The notes: generated from the sequence alone by a model not told the origin. A stretch of DNA of 30,133 bases from an uncultured Oscillospiraceae bacterium (GCA_910578505.1 CAJTPV010000009.1:56890-87022), one strand, 5' to 3'; numbered from the stretch's first letter, positions 20,358 to 28,397 are shown. Numbers and translations: made by a program.

Positions 20358-21284
20358 ATGAAGCAGAAACCAGCGCTCATTATTATGGCCGCCGGCATGG
20401 GCAGCCGGTACGGGGGCCTGAAGCAGATGGACCCGGTGGGCAATCACAACCAGGTGATCCTGGATTACTCCATCTACGACGCCCGCCGGGCCGGATTTGA
20501 GACGGTGGTGTTCGTCATCAAGCCGGAGATCGAGGCGGATTTCAAGGCCCTGGTAGGCCGCCGTCTGGAAAAAGAGCTGGACGTCAAGTATGTCTATCAG
20601 CGCAGGGACGACCTGCCCGCCGGCTACAGCGCCCCCCAGGAGCGGGAAAAGCCCTGGGGCACCGCCCAGGCCGCCCTGGCCGCCAGGGATGTGGTGGACG
20701 GCCCCTTCGCCATCATCAATGCCGACGACTACTACGGCCCCGAGGCCTTCCGGCTGATCTACGACTATCTCAGCGCCCATCCGGACGGCTCGCTCTATGA
20801 ATATGTGATGGTGGGCTATCTGCTGAAGAATACCGTCACGGAAAACGGCACCGTGGCCCGCGGCGTGTGCGAGGAGACGGCGGACCACTTCCTGTCCCGC
20901 ATCACCGAGCGCACCAAGATCGAAAAGGGCGAGCCGCCCCGGTTTACCGAGGACGACGGCAGGACGTGGACGGAGCTGCCCGGCGAGACGGTGGTGTCCA
21001 TGAATATGTGGGGCTTCAACCGCAGCTTCCTGGACGAGGCGTGGGCCCGGTTCCCGGCCTTCCTGGACAAAGCGCTGGCGGAAAATCCGCTGAAGGCGGA
21101 GTATTTTCTCCCCACCGTGGTCAGCGCGCTCACCGGCGAGGGCAGGGCCAGGGTCAGGGTCCTGCGCAGCGAGGACAAGTGGTACGGCATCACGTACCGG
21201 GAGGACAAACCCGCCGTGGTGGCGGCGATTGCGGAAAAGACCGCGTCGGGGCTCTATCCCGACCGGCTGTGGGAGGCGGAATAA
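20358..21284 (+). CDS. Sugar-1-phosphate nucleotidyltransferase family protein
   Basis: A 308-residue NTP-transferase. The start MKQKPALIIMAAGMGSRYGG has GCAGGA upstream; in-frame ATGs at 20331 and 20337 have no ribosome site. The nucleotide-binding signature is ALIIMAAGMGSRYGGLKQMD, the metal-binding site is in AIINADDYYG, and WGTAQAALAARD is the substrate-loop region. These enzymes join a sugar 1-phosphate and an NTP to give an NDP-sugar and pyrophosphate. Its stop codon overlaps the start of the next gene, a NahK-like sugar kinase, so it most likely activates the sugar 1-phosphate that kinase makes. The exact sugar and nucleotide (probably UTP) cannot be read from sequence. Confidence 0.88.
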   Translation: MKQKPALIIMAAGMGSRYGGLKQMDPVGNHNQVILDYSIYDARRAGFETVVFVIKPEIEADFKALVGRRLEKELDVKYVYQRRDDLPAGYSAPQEREKPWGTAQAALAARDVVDGPFAIINADDYYGPEAFRLIYDYLSAHPDGSLYEYVMVGYLLKNTVTENGTVARGVCEETADHFLSRITERTKIEKGEPPRFTEDDGRTWTELPGETVVSMNMWGFNRSFLDEAWARFPAFLDKALAENPLKAEYFLPTVVSALTGEGRARVRVLRSEDKWYGITYREDKPAVVAAIAEKTASGLYPDRLWEAE

Positions 21285-22393
21285 TGGCAAAAGCAGAAGA
21301 GTACATCAGCGAGGTCCTGCAGGCCTTTGACTTCGGAGCGCCTGTGGTGGGGGCGGTCCGCTACGGACAGGGCCACATCAACGACACCTTTGTGGTGCAT
21401 ACCCAGCCGGAGCACATCTGCTGCCGCCGGTTCATTCTCCAGCGCATCAGCGCCGCCGCCTTCCACCACCCGGACCAGCTGATGGAGAACATCACCGGCG
21501 TGACGGAGTTCCTGGGCCGGGAGATCGAGAAAAACGGCGGCGACCGGGAGCGGGAGGCCATGCGGGTCGTCCGCACCAGGACCGGCGGGACATACTATAC
21601 GGACAGCGCCGGCAGCGCCTGGCGGCTGTACCCCTTTGTAGAGGGGACGGTGTGCTATCAGATGGCGGAGACGCCGGAGCTGTTCGCCGCCTCCGGCCGG
21701 GCCTTCGGCCGGTTCCAGCGGCTGCTGCGGGACTATCCGGCCCACACGCTCTACGAGACCATCCCCCACTTCCACGACACCGAGGACCGGCTGGCGCAGC
21801 TGAAGGCCGCCGTGGCCGCAGACAGCATGGGCCGCGCGTCGGAGTGCCGGGAGGAGATCCGCTTCGTGCTGGACCGGGAGGCGGACTGCTCCGTGGCCCT
21901 GCAGGCCCTGCGGGACGGCCGGCTGCCCCTGCGGGTGACCCACAACGACACCAAGCTCAACAACGTGCTGCTGGACAAGGACACCGGCGAGGGCGTGTGC
22001 ATCATTGATTTGGACACCGTCATGCCGGGCCTGTCCATCAACGACTTCGGCGACTCCATCCGCTTCGGCGCCAACCACAGCGCGGAGGATGAGACGGACC
22101 TGACGAAGGTCAATCTGGATCTGGGCCTCTTTGAGGTCTACACCAAAGCGTTTCTGGAGGGGGCCGGCGGGACGCTGACCAAGGAGGAGATTGCGTTCCT
22201 GCCCTGGGGGGCCAAGCTGATGACCCTGGAGTGCGGCATGCGCTTTCTCACCGACTACCTGGCGGGAGACCAGTACTTCCACATCAGCCGGGACCGGCAG
22301 AATCTGGACCGCTGCCGCACCCAGTGCAAGCTGGTGTCGGATATGGAGGAGCACTGGGAGGAGCTGGCGGCCATCGTCAGCCGCTGCCGGTGA
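21284..22393 (+). CDS. Phosphotransferase-fold sugar kinase, NahK-like
   Basis: A 369-residue kinase of the aminoglycoside phosphotransferase superfamily. The ATG overlaps the previous stop by one base (TAATG). The N-lobe has YGQGHINDTFVVHT, and CRRFILQRISAAAFHHPDQL includes the likely nucleotide-site region. The catalytic loop is VTHNDTKLNNVLLD (H220, D222, N227 region), followed by the metal-binding CIIDLDTVMPG. This pattern, with HND-TK-NN, matches N-acetylhexosamine 1-kinases such as bifidobacterial NahK, which make GlcNAc-1-P or GalNAc-1-P in the lacto-N-biose pathway. Length also fits. Coupling to a nucleotidyltransferase supports an anomeric sugar kinase. The exact substrate is inferred. 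Confidence 0.85.
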   Translation: MAKAEEYISEVLQAFDFGAPVVGAVRYGQGHINDTFVVHTQPEHICCRRFILQRISAAAFHHPDQLMENITGVTEFLGREIEKNGGDREREAMRVVRTRTGGTYYTDSAGSAWRLYPFVEGTVCYQMAETPELFAASGRAFGRFQRLLRDYPAHTLYETIPHFHDTEDRLAQLKAAVAADSMGRASECREEIRFVLDREADCSVALQALRDGRLPLRVTHNDTKLNNVLLDKDTGEGVCIIDLDTVMPGLSINDFGDSIRFGANHSAEDETDLTKVNLDLGLFEVYTKAFLEGAGGTLTKEEIAFLPWGAKLMTLECGMRFLTDYLAGDQYFHISRDRQNLDRCRTQCKLVSDMEEHWEELAAIVSRCR

Positions 22394-22419
22394 GCCGGTC
22401 TGTGACGGAGGTCTGCACC

Positions 22420-23001
22420 ATGAAACAGGCGCTGCTCATCATCGACATGCAAAACGGGTTTCTTCAGCCCCAGTCCCCCCTGTGCATCCGCGGCGCGCTG
22501 GCTACGGTGCCCGCCTGCGCCAGGGTCATCTCGGCCTGCCGGGCCGCCGGCGTGCCGGTGATTTTCATCAACCGGGCCTACCGGGCCGACGGCAGCGACG
22601 TGGAGCTCACCCGCCGCCAGGTCTGGGCCAGGGGCGGCAAGCCCCTGACCCCCGGCAGCACCGGCCCGCTCTCCGTGGAGAACCCGCCGGAATTTGGCCG
22701 CGCCAGCGGTGATTACGAGATCATCAAGCCCCGGTATTCCGCGTTTTTCCAGACGCCGCTGGACCTGCTCCTCCGGCGGCTGGGTGTGGATACCGTGGTC
22801 CTCACCGGCACGACGACCCCCAACTGCATCCGCACCACCTGCTATGACGCTATTTCCCTGGACTACCGCGTGGTCGTTGTGGAGGACTGCTGCTCCTCCA
22901 ACACGGAGGCCATCCAGCAGGCGAATATGCTGGATATGGGGAATGTGGGCGCAGAGGTCTGCTCCGCCGCAGAATTTTTGGAGACGCTCAGTCCCCGCTA
23001 G
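22420..23001 (+). CDS. Isochorismatase-family cysteine hydrolase
   Basis: A 193-residue hydrolase with ACGGAGGT ahead of its ATG. The catalytic triad of the family is visible: D9 in ALLIIDMQNGF, K103 in IIKPRYSAFF and C136 in TGTTTPNCIRTTCYDA. The following cis-peptide region (TGTTTPNC) and the VVVEDCCSS block are typical. Members hydrolyse amide or ether bonds (nicotinamide, ureidoacrylate, N-carbamoyl compounds and others); the substrate here is not predictable. The gene starts 26 bases after the sugar kinase and probably shares its transcript. Its 3' end overlaps the convergent small gene by 14 bases. Confidence 0.93.
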   Translation: MKQALLIIDMQNGFLQPQSPLCIRGALATVPACARVISACRAAGVPVIFINRAYRADGSDVELTRRQVWARGGKPLTPGSTGPLSVENPPEFGRASGDYEIIKPRYSAFFQTPLDLLLRRLGVDTVVLTGTTTPNCIRTTCYDAISLDYRVVVVEDCCSSNTEAIQQANMLDMGNVGAEVCSAAEFLETLSPR

Positions 23002-23203
23002 GCTTTTCGCGCCACTGTTCCGCTTCCCGCAGCTGCGTCTCGGCGTCCTGCCGGGACAGCCCCTGGGCAATCATGGGATAGGGGTTCTCCATCCCGTTGG
23101 TGCGCTGGACCAGATACGTGCCGTATTTGTTGATGACGTCGTCGTCACCCTCCGGCCAGCCGGGCTTGCGCTCCGGGGGCTGGCTGACGTGGTTTTTCCG
23201 CAT
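22988..23203 (-). CDS. Small conserved-looking hypothetical protein
   Basis: A 71-residue soluble, acidic protein, start MRKNHVSQPPERKPGWPEGD with GGGAGGTG 6 bases upstream; a GTG 9 bases earlier is too close to that site. The core, DDDVINKYGTYLVQRTNGME followed by NPYPMIAQGLSR, looks like a conserved motif (NKYGTY...NP.P.IAQGL). There is no Cys, no membrane segment and no known domain. It ends in a 14-base tail-to-tail overlap with the isochorismatase gene and lies 18 bases after the spoIID stop, in the same direction, so it may be co-transcribed with spoIID in the mother cell. The function is unknown. Confidence 0.7.
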   Translation of the reverse strand: MRKNHVSQPPERKPGWPEGDDDVINKYGTYLVQRTNGMENPYPMIAQGLSRQDAETQLREAEQWREKPSGD

Positions 23204-23221
23204 GGCATTCACCTCCCGTCT

Positions 23222-24262
23222 CTAGTATGCCCCGGCGGAGGAGCTGTTTTGCGCGCTCCGGTAGATTTCTACCGTCGTGCCGGTGTAGTACCAGGCCAGG
23301 ATGTCCCGATAATTCATCCCGCCGGCGGCCAGGACGTTGGCGCCGTATTGGCTCATCCCGACGCCGTGGCCGTAGCCGGTGACGGAAAAGGTGACTGTGT
23401 CCCCGTCAAAGGAGATGGTGAAGCAGGCGCTGCGCAGGTCCAGGATGCTCCGCAGCCTGGCGCCGCTGACGGTGACGCCGCCGACGGCCAGGGAGGTGAC
23501 AATGCCGCTGGGCTGCTGCTGGATATTGGTGAACCAATTGGACGCCCTGCCGGTCAGATTGGCCTCCGGCAGGGCGTCCTGGAGAATGCCCTTCAATTCG
23601 GCGGCGGAGAAGCTGGCGGTGGAGTGGTAGTTGGGGACGGTCTCGCTGCTCTCCGGCGTCTGGACGCTCTGCAGGTACGGCATGCTGCCGCTCCACACGG
23701 CGGAGGCGTCCTGGGTCACGCCGGCGGAGGAGGAGTGGAAGACCGCCAGGACCGGCTGGCCCTGGTAGAGGACGCACTCCCCGTCGGTCTCGGCCACGGC
23801 CTGGCGGATCTTTTCCTCAAAGGTCTGGGCGTCCTGGCCCCAGCCCGGCGCAGCCTCCTCGTAGGTCTGAAAGGCCTGACAGCAGTTGATGTCGCCGCAG
23901 GCGTCCGCCTCCGGATGGTTGGGGCTGCCGCCGTTGGCCCGTTTGTAGAGCATATAGGTCCGGGCCGCCACGGCCTGGGCCTTCAGCGCTTCGAGCTGGA
24001 AGGAGGCCGGCATTTCCGCCCGCAGGACGCCCGCCAGATACGTCTCCATATCCATCTGCCGCAGCTGGCCCCCGACCAGAACATTCAGCATGGAGCCGGC
24101 GTCGATGTTCCCCTGCGGCGCCGGCTGGTCCGGTTCGTCCGGCTCCGCGCTGGCCGGAGGGTCGGGGGGCGCAGGCGGGGTCCTGGCCGGCTCCGCCCAG
24201 AGAAAGGGCAAAAAAAAGAGCAGAAAAATCAAGATGCATGAAAATCCGATGTTTTTTACCAT
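23222..24262 (-). CDS. spoIID: Stage II sporulation protein D (SpoIID/LytB family lytic transglycosylase)
   Basis: A 346-residue protein that cleaves peptidoglycan glycan strands during engulfment. Residues 5-23 are a single membrane anchor (FSCILIFLLFFLPFLWA), followed by a Pro-rich linker (26-50). The catalytic domain starts with MDMETYLAGVLRAEMPASF; E83 matches the catalytic Glu. The zinc site described for clostridial SpoIID is visible as HPEADACGDINCC (H116, C122, C127/C128). FHSSSAGVTQDA, GYGHGVGMSQYGANVLAAGG and DILAWYYTGTTVE are diagnostic C-terminal blocks. Length is normal. AAGGGGAGG precedes the ATG. A sigma-E-like promoter is present upstream, consistent with its known mother-cell expression. 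Confidence 0.95.
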   Translation of the reverse strand: MVKNIGFSCILIFLLFFLPFLWAEPARTPPAPPDPPASAEPDEPDQPAPQGNIDAGSMLNVLVGGQLRQMDMETYLAGVLRAEMPASFQLEALKAQAVAARTYMLYKRANGGSPNHPEADACGDINCCQAFQTYEEAAPGWGQDAQTFEEKIRQAVAETDGECVLYQGQPVLAVFHSSSAGVTQDASAVWSGSMPYLQSVQTPESSETVPNYHSTASFSAAELKGILQDALPEANLTGRASNWFTNIQQQPSGIVTSLAVGGVTVSGARLRSILDLRSACFTISFDGDTVTFSVTGYGHGVGMSQYGANVLAAGGMNYRDILAWYYTGTTVEIYRSAQNSSSAGAY

Positions 24263-24287
24263 TGGTATATCCTCCCCTTTGGAGACA

Positions 24288-24319
24288 GTTTATGTGCCGC
24301 TTGTCCAAAAAATGATGAC
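24288..24319 (-). promoter_or_regulatory. Candidate sigma-E promoter of spoIID
   Basis: On the minus strand GTCATCAT (24312-24319) and CATAAACT (24288-24295) resemble the sigma-E -35 and -10 elements, with 16 bases between them, about 26 bases before the ATG. The spacing is one or two longer than ideal. It overlaps the divergent plus-strand promoter. Confidence 0.45.
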
Positions 24320-24343
24320 AAACGGTCCAGACTGTGATATACT
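24315..24343 (+). promoter_or_regulatory. Sigma-A promoter of the membrane protein gene
   Basis: ATGACA (24315-24320) and TATACT (24338-24343) are separated by 17 bp. The leader of about 80 bases contains a small GGGGGAGCAGCCCCC hairpin at about 24398-24412. Confidence 0.6.
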
Positions 24344-24431
24344 GCTGCTGGCAACCGCTTTTTCACCGGAGAGCCGGGGGAAAAGCGGAATCTTGCGGGG
24401 GAGCAGCCCCCTGTGAAAGGATGTATGGTAC

Positions 24432-25178
24432 ATGAAAAATCTCTTTTGGCGCGTCGGGCGGCTCTGGTGTGCAGGCATTGTGCTGCTGCTGCTGCGGCTG
24501 ACCCAGAACCGGAGCGGCTTTGACCCGGCCACCGGGCTGTCCGTTCCCTCCCTGCCCGGTATGATCGCCCTGGTCATTCTGGCCCTCTGCGCAGCAGGGG
24601 AATTTGCCCTCTCCTTCCGGAATTCCAAGGAGAAGACGGCGTTTTGCGCGCAGTTCGCGCCGCCGGAGCAGGAGCTGCTGGCAGCGGTGCTGGGCAGCCT
24701 GCTGCTGGCGGCCGGCGGGATCCTGCTGGCGCTGCAGGGGTTCCGGGGGGGCGACATCGCCGCGGGGGCGGCGGGCGTGCTGGCAATGGCTGCCGGGGCC
24801 GGCGTGCTGGTGCTCAACCGCAAGGCCAGGGCCGGCGGCGAGCTGTCTGTGGCGGCGCTGATTCCGGCGATGCTTTTCGCGGTGTTCTATGTGCTGGCGG
24901 TCTATCTGCCTGCGGAGGACGACCCCGTGTTTATGCGCTATTATCTGCCGGTGCTGACAGCGTCTATGATTGCCTATGCATTTTCCGAGCTGGCCGGCTT
25001 TCTGCGGAAGGACAGCAGCCCGCGGGGCTTTATTTTCGCCGGGGACCTGACGGTGGTGCTGTGCCTGATGTCCATCGCGGACGGCAGTCTGGCGCGGATG
25101 CTGCTCTTTGCCGGCTGCGCCCTGGTGCTCAGCGTATACCTGCTGCTGTGCCGGGAGGAGGCCCCGGCAGAGAGCTGA
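24432..25178 (+). CDS. Multi-span membrane protein of unknown function
   Basis: A 248-residue, strongly hydrophobic protein. About seven likely membrane segments are visible: AGIVLLLLRL (11-23), PGMIALVILALCAAGEFAL (42-60), ELLAAVLGSLLLAAGGILLA (81-101), IAAGAAGVLAMAAGAGVLVL (108-128), AALIPAMLFAVFYVLAVYL (141-160), MIAYAFSELAGFL (179-192) and AGDLTVVLCLMSIA plus MLLFAGCALVLSVYLLLC (202-240). Loops carry few charges and no catalytic motif is seen. AAAGGATG lies upstream of the ATG. It stands divergent to spoIID and upstream of the aminotransferase gene. Small membrane proteins of this kind are common in Oscillospiraceae genomes; I cannot assign a role. Confidence 0.8.
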   Translation: MKNLFWRVGRLWCAGIVLLLLRLTQNRSGFDPATGLSVPSLPGMIALVILALCAAGEFALSFRNSKEKTAFCAQFAPPEQELLAAVLGSLLLAAGGILLALQGFRGGDIAAGAAGVLAMAAGAGVLVLNRKARAGGELSVAALIPAMLFAVFYVLAVYLPAEDDPVFMRYYLPVLTASMIAYAFSELAGFLRKDSSPRGFIFAGDLTVVLCLMSIADGSLARMLLFAGCALVLSVYLLLCREEAPAES

Positions 25179-25278
25179 GGACCGGCGCGGGACGGAAAAT
25201 TTGCGAGCGTGATTTTTCCCCTGCCGCCAGGGGCGGGAGAGGTGAAAATATCCAAGAGATGAAAGGAAACAGATAACT

Positions 25279-26355
25279 ATGGAGATCAAAATCACAAGGA
25301 CCGCCGCGCCGCGGCCAAAGCCGGCCGACCCCACCAAGCTGGGCTTCGGCACGGTGTTTACCGACCACATGTTCACCATGGACTACGATGTGGAGCGGGG
25401 CTGGCACGACGCGGAGATCGTCCCGCTGCAGGACCTGCGCATCCACCCCGGCGCGGCGGTGTTCCACTACGGCGCGGAGGTCTTTGAGGGGCTGAAGGCC
25501 TACCGCACCGACGACGGCGCCGTGCAGCTGTTCCGCCCCGCCGACAACATGCAGCGCATGCGGGACAGCGCGGAGCGGATCCAGCTGCCGGATTTCGACG
25601 CCGGCTTTATGCTGGAGGCCACCCTGAAGCTGGTGGAGCTGGACCAGGACTGGGTCCCCACCACGCCCAGCGCCTCCCTGTACATCCGCCCCTTTGAGAT
25701 CTGCACGGACATCGACCTGGGGCTCCACGGCATTGAGCACGCCAGGATGCTCATTATCCTCTCCCCGGTGGGCAGCTACCTCTCCGGCGGTCTGAATCCT
25801 GTCAGCATCCTGATCGAGGACCAGGACGTGCGGGCTGTCCGCGGCGGCACCGGGTATGCCAAGTGCGGCGGGAATTATGCCGCCGCCAACCGGGCCGCCC
25901 ATAAGGCTGAACAGAAGGGCTACTCCCAGGTCCTCTGGCTGGACGGCGTCCACCGCCGGTACATTGAGGAGGTGGGCGGTATGAACGTCATGTTCAAGGT
26001 CGGCGGCAAGATCGTCACCCCCCAGCTGACCGGCTCCGTCCTGCCCGGCATCACCCGCCGCTCCTGTATTCAGCTGCTGCGGGACAAGGGCTTTGCGGTG
26101 GAGGAGCGGCTCATCAGCGTGGAGGAGCTGATGGAGCTTCTCCAGAGCGGCGCACTGGAGGAGGCCTGGGGCTGCGGCACTGCCGCCGTCATCTCCCCCA
26201 TCGGCAGCTTTGCCTATCAGGACAAGGTGCTCACCGTCAATGATGAGAAGATCGGCCCCTGCGCCCAGGAGCTGTACGACACCCTCACCGGAATCCAGTG
26301 GGGCCGTCGCCCGGACCCCTATCAGTGGATCGTCAAGGTGCCAAAAAAGGCATAG
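25279..26355 (+). CDS. ilvE: Branched-chain amino acid aminotransferase
   Basis: A 358-residue fold-type IV PLP enzyme of the eukaryote-like BCAT2/IlvE subgroup. It transfers the amino group between glutamate and the 2-oxo acids of Val, Leu and Ile. Conserved blocks are VFHYGAEVFEGLKAYR, FRPADNMQRMRDSAERIQLP, SLYIRPFEI, GGTGYAKCGGNYAAANRA with the PLP-binding K195, VLWLDG, IEEVGGMNVMF, LTGSVLPGITRRSCIQL and WGCGTAAVISPIGSF. Length is typical. AAAGGAAA precedes the ATG. There are 100 bases between it and the membrane protein gene with no clear promoter or T-box leader, so they may be co-transcribed. Confidence 0.96.
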   Translation: MEIKITRTAAPRPKPADPTKLGFGTVFTDHMFTMDYDVERGWHDAEIVPLQDLRIHPGAAVFHYGAEVFEGLKAYRTDDGAVQLFRPADNMQRMRDSAERIQLPDFDAGFMLEATLKLVELDQDWVPTTPSASLYIRPFEICTDIDLGLHGIEHARMLIILSPVGSYLSGGLNPVSILIEDQDVRAVRGGTGYAKCGGNYAAANRAAHKAEQKGYSQVLWLDGVHRRYIEEVGGMNVMFKVGGKIVTPQLTGSVLPGITRRSCIQLLRDKGFAVEERLISVEELMELLQSGALEEAWGCGTAAVISPIGSFAYQDKVLTVNDEKIGPCAQELYDTLTGIQWGRRPDPYQWIVKVPKKA

Positions 26356-26371
26356 ACCGGTTCCCTGCTGT

Positions 26372-26422
26372 CAGGCCGGGCTCTGCGGGAGCTGCAAGCG
26401 CAGTGCCGCAGGGCCCGGCCTG
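26372..26422 (+). terminator. Hairpin after ilvE
   Basis: CAGGCCGGGC and GCCCGGCCTG form the outer stem, with CTGCGG/CCGCAG inside. It lies 16 bases after the stop; only TCTGTCC follows, so it is a weak intrinsic terminator or an RNA-stabilising hairpin. Confidence 0.6.
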
Positions 26423-26447
26423 TCTGTCCGTCAGCGCCATGACCCGG

Positions 26448-26476
26448 TTGCAAGACGGGAGGAAATTTGGTATACT
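26448..26476 (+). promoter_or_regulatory. Sigma-A promoter of the DUF2971 gene
   Basis: TTGCAA (26448-26453) and TATACT (26471-26476) are separated by 17 bp, 31 bases before the GTG start. Confidence 0.75.
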
Positions 26477-26507
26477 GGAGAAAATCCAATAGAGAGGGAG
26501 AATCGAC

Positions 26508-27335
26508 GTGGCGGACAACGTTTTTTACCACTATACTGATTTTCAGGCCCTGGACGGGATTCTGCGCTGCGCGCAGCTGCGGGTCAACAACGTCCTGCGC
26601 ATGAACGACTCCGCGGAAATGCGGCACTTTATGGTCCGGCTGGCCAGCGCCATTGTGCTGCGGCTGAAGGACGGCGGAGACCACGCCCACGCCCAAGCAG
26701 CCGCCGCCTTCTTCCAGGAGGAGCTGCGCAAGGAGTACACCGCTTTTGCGGCCTGCTTCTCCTTCCGGCGGGACGACGCCGCCCAATGGGAGCGCTACGG
26801 CAACTGGGGCCGGGGCGTGTGCATCGCCTTCCAGGGCGATCTGCTGCGGCAGCTGGCCGCAGGCCCCCTGTCTCTGCACACGGTGTTTTATGCGGACGAC
26901 ATGACCGGCCACCCCATGGTGGACCGGTTCTGCCGGCTGGCCCGGCGGAAGGACACCCTGTCCGCCGCTGACCCGGACATCCAGGCAGCGCTGCAGGACG
27001 CCTGGGCCTGCTCGGTGGCCTTCAAGCACCCCTCCTTCTCCTCAGAGGATGAGGTGCGCCTGGTGGTGGCCCCCTTCGGCCAGGAGGGATTTGACATGAA
27101 GCCCTGCTACCATATCACCAGGGAGCGCATCAAAAAGTACTATCCCCTGGACCTGCGGGAGATGTGCCGGAAGGCTGGGGCGTCCATGGAGGAGCTGGTG
27201 GCTGAGATCATCATCGGCCCGGAATCCACCCAGTCCCAGGCAATGCTCCAGGACTATCTGCGGGACCAGGGCCTCGGCGCCCTGGCGCCCCGTGTCTTCC
27301 TGTCGGACTGCCCACTGCGCGGCATGCCCAAATAG
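26508..27335 (+). CDS. DUF2971 family protein
   Basis: A 275-residue protein starting with GTG (ADNVFYHYTDFQALDGILRC), with AGAGGGAG upstream. DUF2971 features are the N-terminal YHYTDFQALDGIL, the LRVNNVLRMNDSAEMRHFM block, FAACFSFRRDDAAQWERYGN, GVCIAFQGDLL and AFKHPSFSSEDEVRLVVAPF near the end. The fold resembles ADP-ribosyltransferases and RES-type toxins, and members occur in defence and phage-related islands, but the biochemical role is not established. It has its own promoter and no neighbour sharing a transcript. The call is by recognition of the YHYT and W-x-RYG motifs. Confidence 0.8.
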   Translation: MADNVFYHYTDFQALDGILRCAQLRVNNVLRMNDSAEMRHFMVRLASAIVLRLKDGGDHAHAQAAAAFFQEELRKEYTAFAACFSFRRDDAAQWERYGNWGRGVCIAFQGDLLRQLAAGPLSLHTVFYADDMTGHPMVDRFCRLARRKDTLSAADPDIQAALQDAWACSVAFKHPSFSSEDEVRLVVAPFGQEGFDMKPCYHITRERIKKYYPLDLREMCRKAGASMEELVAEIIIGPESTQSQAMLQDYLRDQGLGALAPRVFLSDCPLRGMPK

Positions 27336-27377
27336 CGGCGCGAAACCTCCAGGGGATGTCCGGGGGCGGCCCGCAGC

Positions 27378-27414
27378 AAAAAATCAAGCCTCCGGCTAAG
27401 CCGGAGGCTTGATT
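27378..27414 (-). terminator. Intrinsic terminator of the rplU-prp-rpmA operon
   Basis: A perfect 15-bp stem (AATCAAGCCTCCGGC and its complement) with a 3-base loop is followed on the minus strand by TTTTTT, 18 bases after the rpmA stop. Confidence 0.93.
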
Positions 27415-27431
27415 GGATTGCAGGGAGCTTG

Positions 27432-27713
27432 TTATTCCGCCTCGTACACGGAGACCTGCTTGCGGTCTCTGCCCAGGCGCTCGAACCGGACCACGCCGTC
27501 AGCCTTGGCAAAGAGCGTGTCGTCACTGCCCTTGCCCACGTTGACGCCGGGATGGATGTGGGTGCCGCGCTGGCGAACCAGAATGTTGCCCGCCAGAACG
27601 TGCTGGCCGTCAGCCCGCTTGGGCCCTAAGCGCTTGCTCTTGGAATCACGGCCGTTCTTGGTGGAACCAACGCCCTTTTTGTGGGCGAAAAACTGCAGAC
27701 CAATGTTCATCAT
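27432..27713 (-). CDS. rpmA: 50S ribosomal protein L27
   Basis: A 93-residue protein of the large subunit whose N-terminus reaches the peptidyl-transferase centre. It begins MMNIGLQFFAHKKGVGSTKN. The segment LQFF before AHKKG is the Firmicutes extension that must be removed by the Prp protease, encoded immediately upstream in the same operon. GRDSKSKRLGPKRADGQHVL and the GNILVRQRGTHIHPGVNVG block are diagnostic. AAAGGA lies about 14 bases upstream. It is the last gene before the terminator; obg, often next in other Firmicutes, is not here. Confidence 0.98.
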   Translation of the reverse strand: MMNIGLQFFAHKKGVGSTKNGRDSKSKRLGPKRADGQHVLAGNILVRQRGTHIHPGVNVGKGSDDTLFAKADGVVRFERLGRDRKQVSVYEAE

Positions 27714-27750
27714 GATCGTATGCCATCCTTTCTTGTGAGATAAAGGAGAC

Positions 27751-28083
27751 TCACTCAGCCTCCAGCACTTCGATGTTGTCAGGATATTCGCTGTGCAGCT
27801 CGCTGAAATGGACCATCAGGCCCGCCAGCAGCGTCTGACAGGTGTCCTCCGCCGCCGGGCCCAGAGAGCCGGGGATACGGAGCGTGATGCGGGCGGATTT
27901 CTCCTGGACCTTAACAGACGCGCACAGGCCCATGACGTCATTGAGGACGCATTCCACCAGGCGCACAGCGCTGGTCACTGCCGCGCAGACAATATCCTCG
28001 CCCGCTTCGGCGTAGCCGCTGTGTCCCTCGGCCTGAAAACCGGTAATCCGCCGCCCCTCCGTAAAAAAGGTGACTGTCGTCAT
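27751..28083 (-). CDS. prp: Ribosomal-processing cysteine protease Prp
   Basis: A 110-residue cysteine protease that cleaves the N-terminal extension of L27 before ribosome assembly. The catalytic pair is H21 and C33 in AEGHSGYAEAGEDIVCAAVT. The following SAVRLVECVLNDVMG helix and the C-terminal strand (KSARITLRIPG) are typical, as is the length. Its start is 2 bases after the rplU stop, and rpmA follows after a 37-base gap, the usual L21-Prp-L27 order. Confidence 0.95.
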   Translation of the reverse strand: MTTVTFFTEGRRITGFQAEGHSGYAEAGEDIVCAAVTSAVRLVECVLNDVMGLCASVKVQEKSARITLRIPGSLGPAAEDTCQTLLAGLMVHFSELHSEYPDNIEVLEAE

Positions 28084-28085
28084 TC

Positions 28086-28397
28086 TCAGGCGCTGATCTT
28101 TGTGATCTCAACCTTGGTATAGGGCTGACGGTGGCCCTGCCGTTTCCGGTAACCCTTCTTGGGGTTATACTTAAAGATACGAATTTTCTTGCCCTTGCCG
28201 TTCTTAACAACCTTGGCTTCCACGGAAGCGCCGGACACGGTGGGCGTACCGATAGTAGCGCTGTCGCCATCCAGGATGGCCAGCACCTCGCCGAAGACCA
28301 CCTGATCGCCGGCCTCGTTGGGCAGCTTCTCAATGAACAGGGTCTCCCCTTCCGCTACCTTGTACTGCTTGCCGCCGGTAACGATGATTGCGTGCAT
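28086..28397 (-). CDS. rplU: 50S ribosomal protein L21
   Basis: A 103-residue 50S protein binding 23S rRNA. It begins MHAIIVTGGKQYKVAEGETL and contains EKLPNEAGDQVVFGEVLAIL and the C-terminal FKYNPKKGYRKRQGHRQPYT followed by KVEITKI. Length is normal. It is the first gene of the operon, behind a leader of about 110 bases and a strong promoter. Confidence 0.98.
   Translation of the reverse strand: MHAIIVTGGKQYKVAEGETLFIEKLPNEAGDQVVFGEVLAILDGDSATIGTPTVSGASVEAKVVKNGKGKKIRIFKYNPKKGYRKRQGHRQPYTKVEITKISA

Noticed and set aside
25179..25278. T-box or BCAA attenuator upstream of ilvE
   Set aside because: No T-box consensus, leader peptide with branched-chain codons or terminator-antiterminator pair is visible in the 100 bases.
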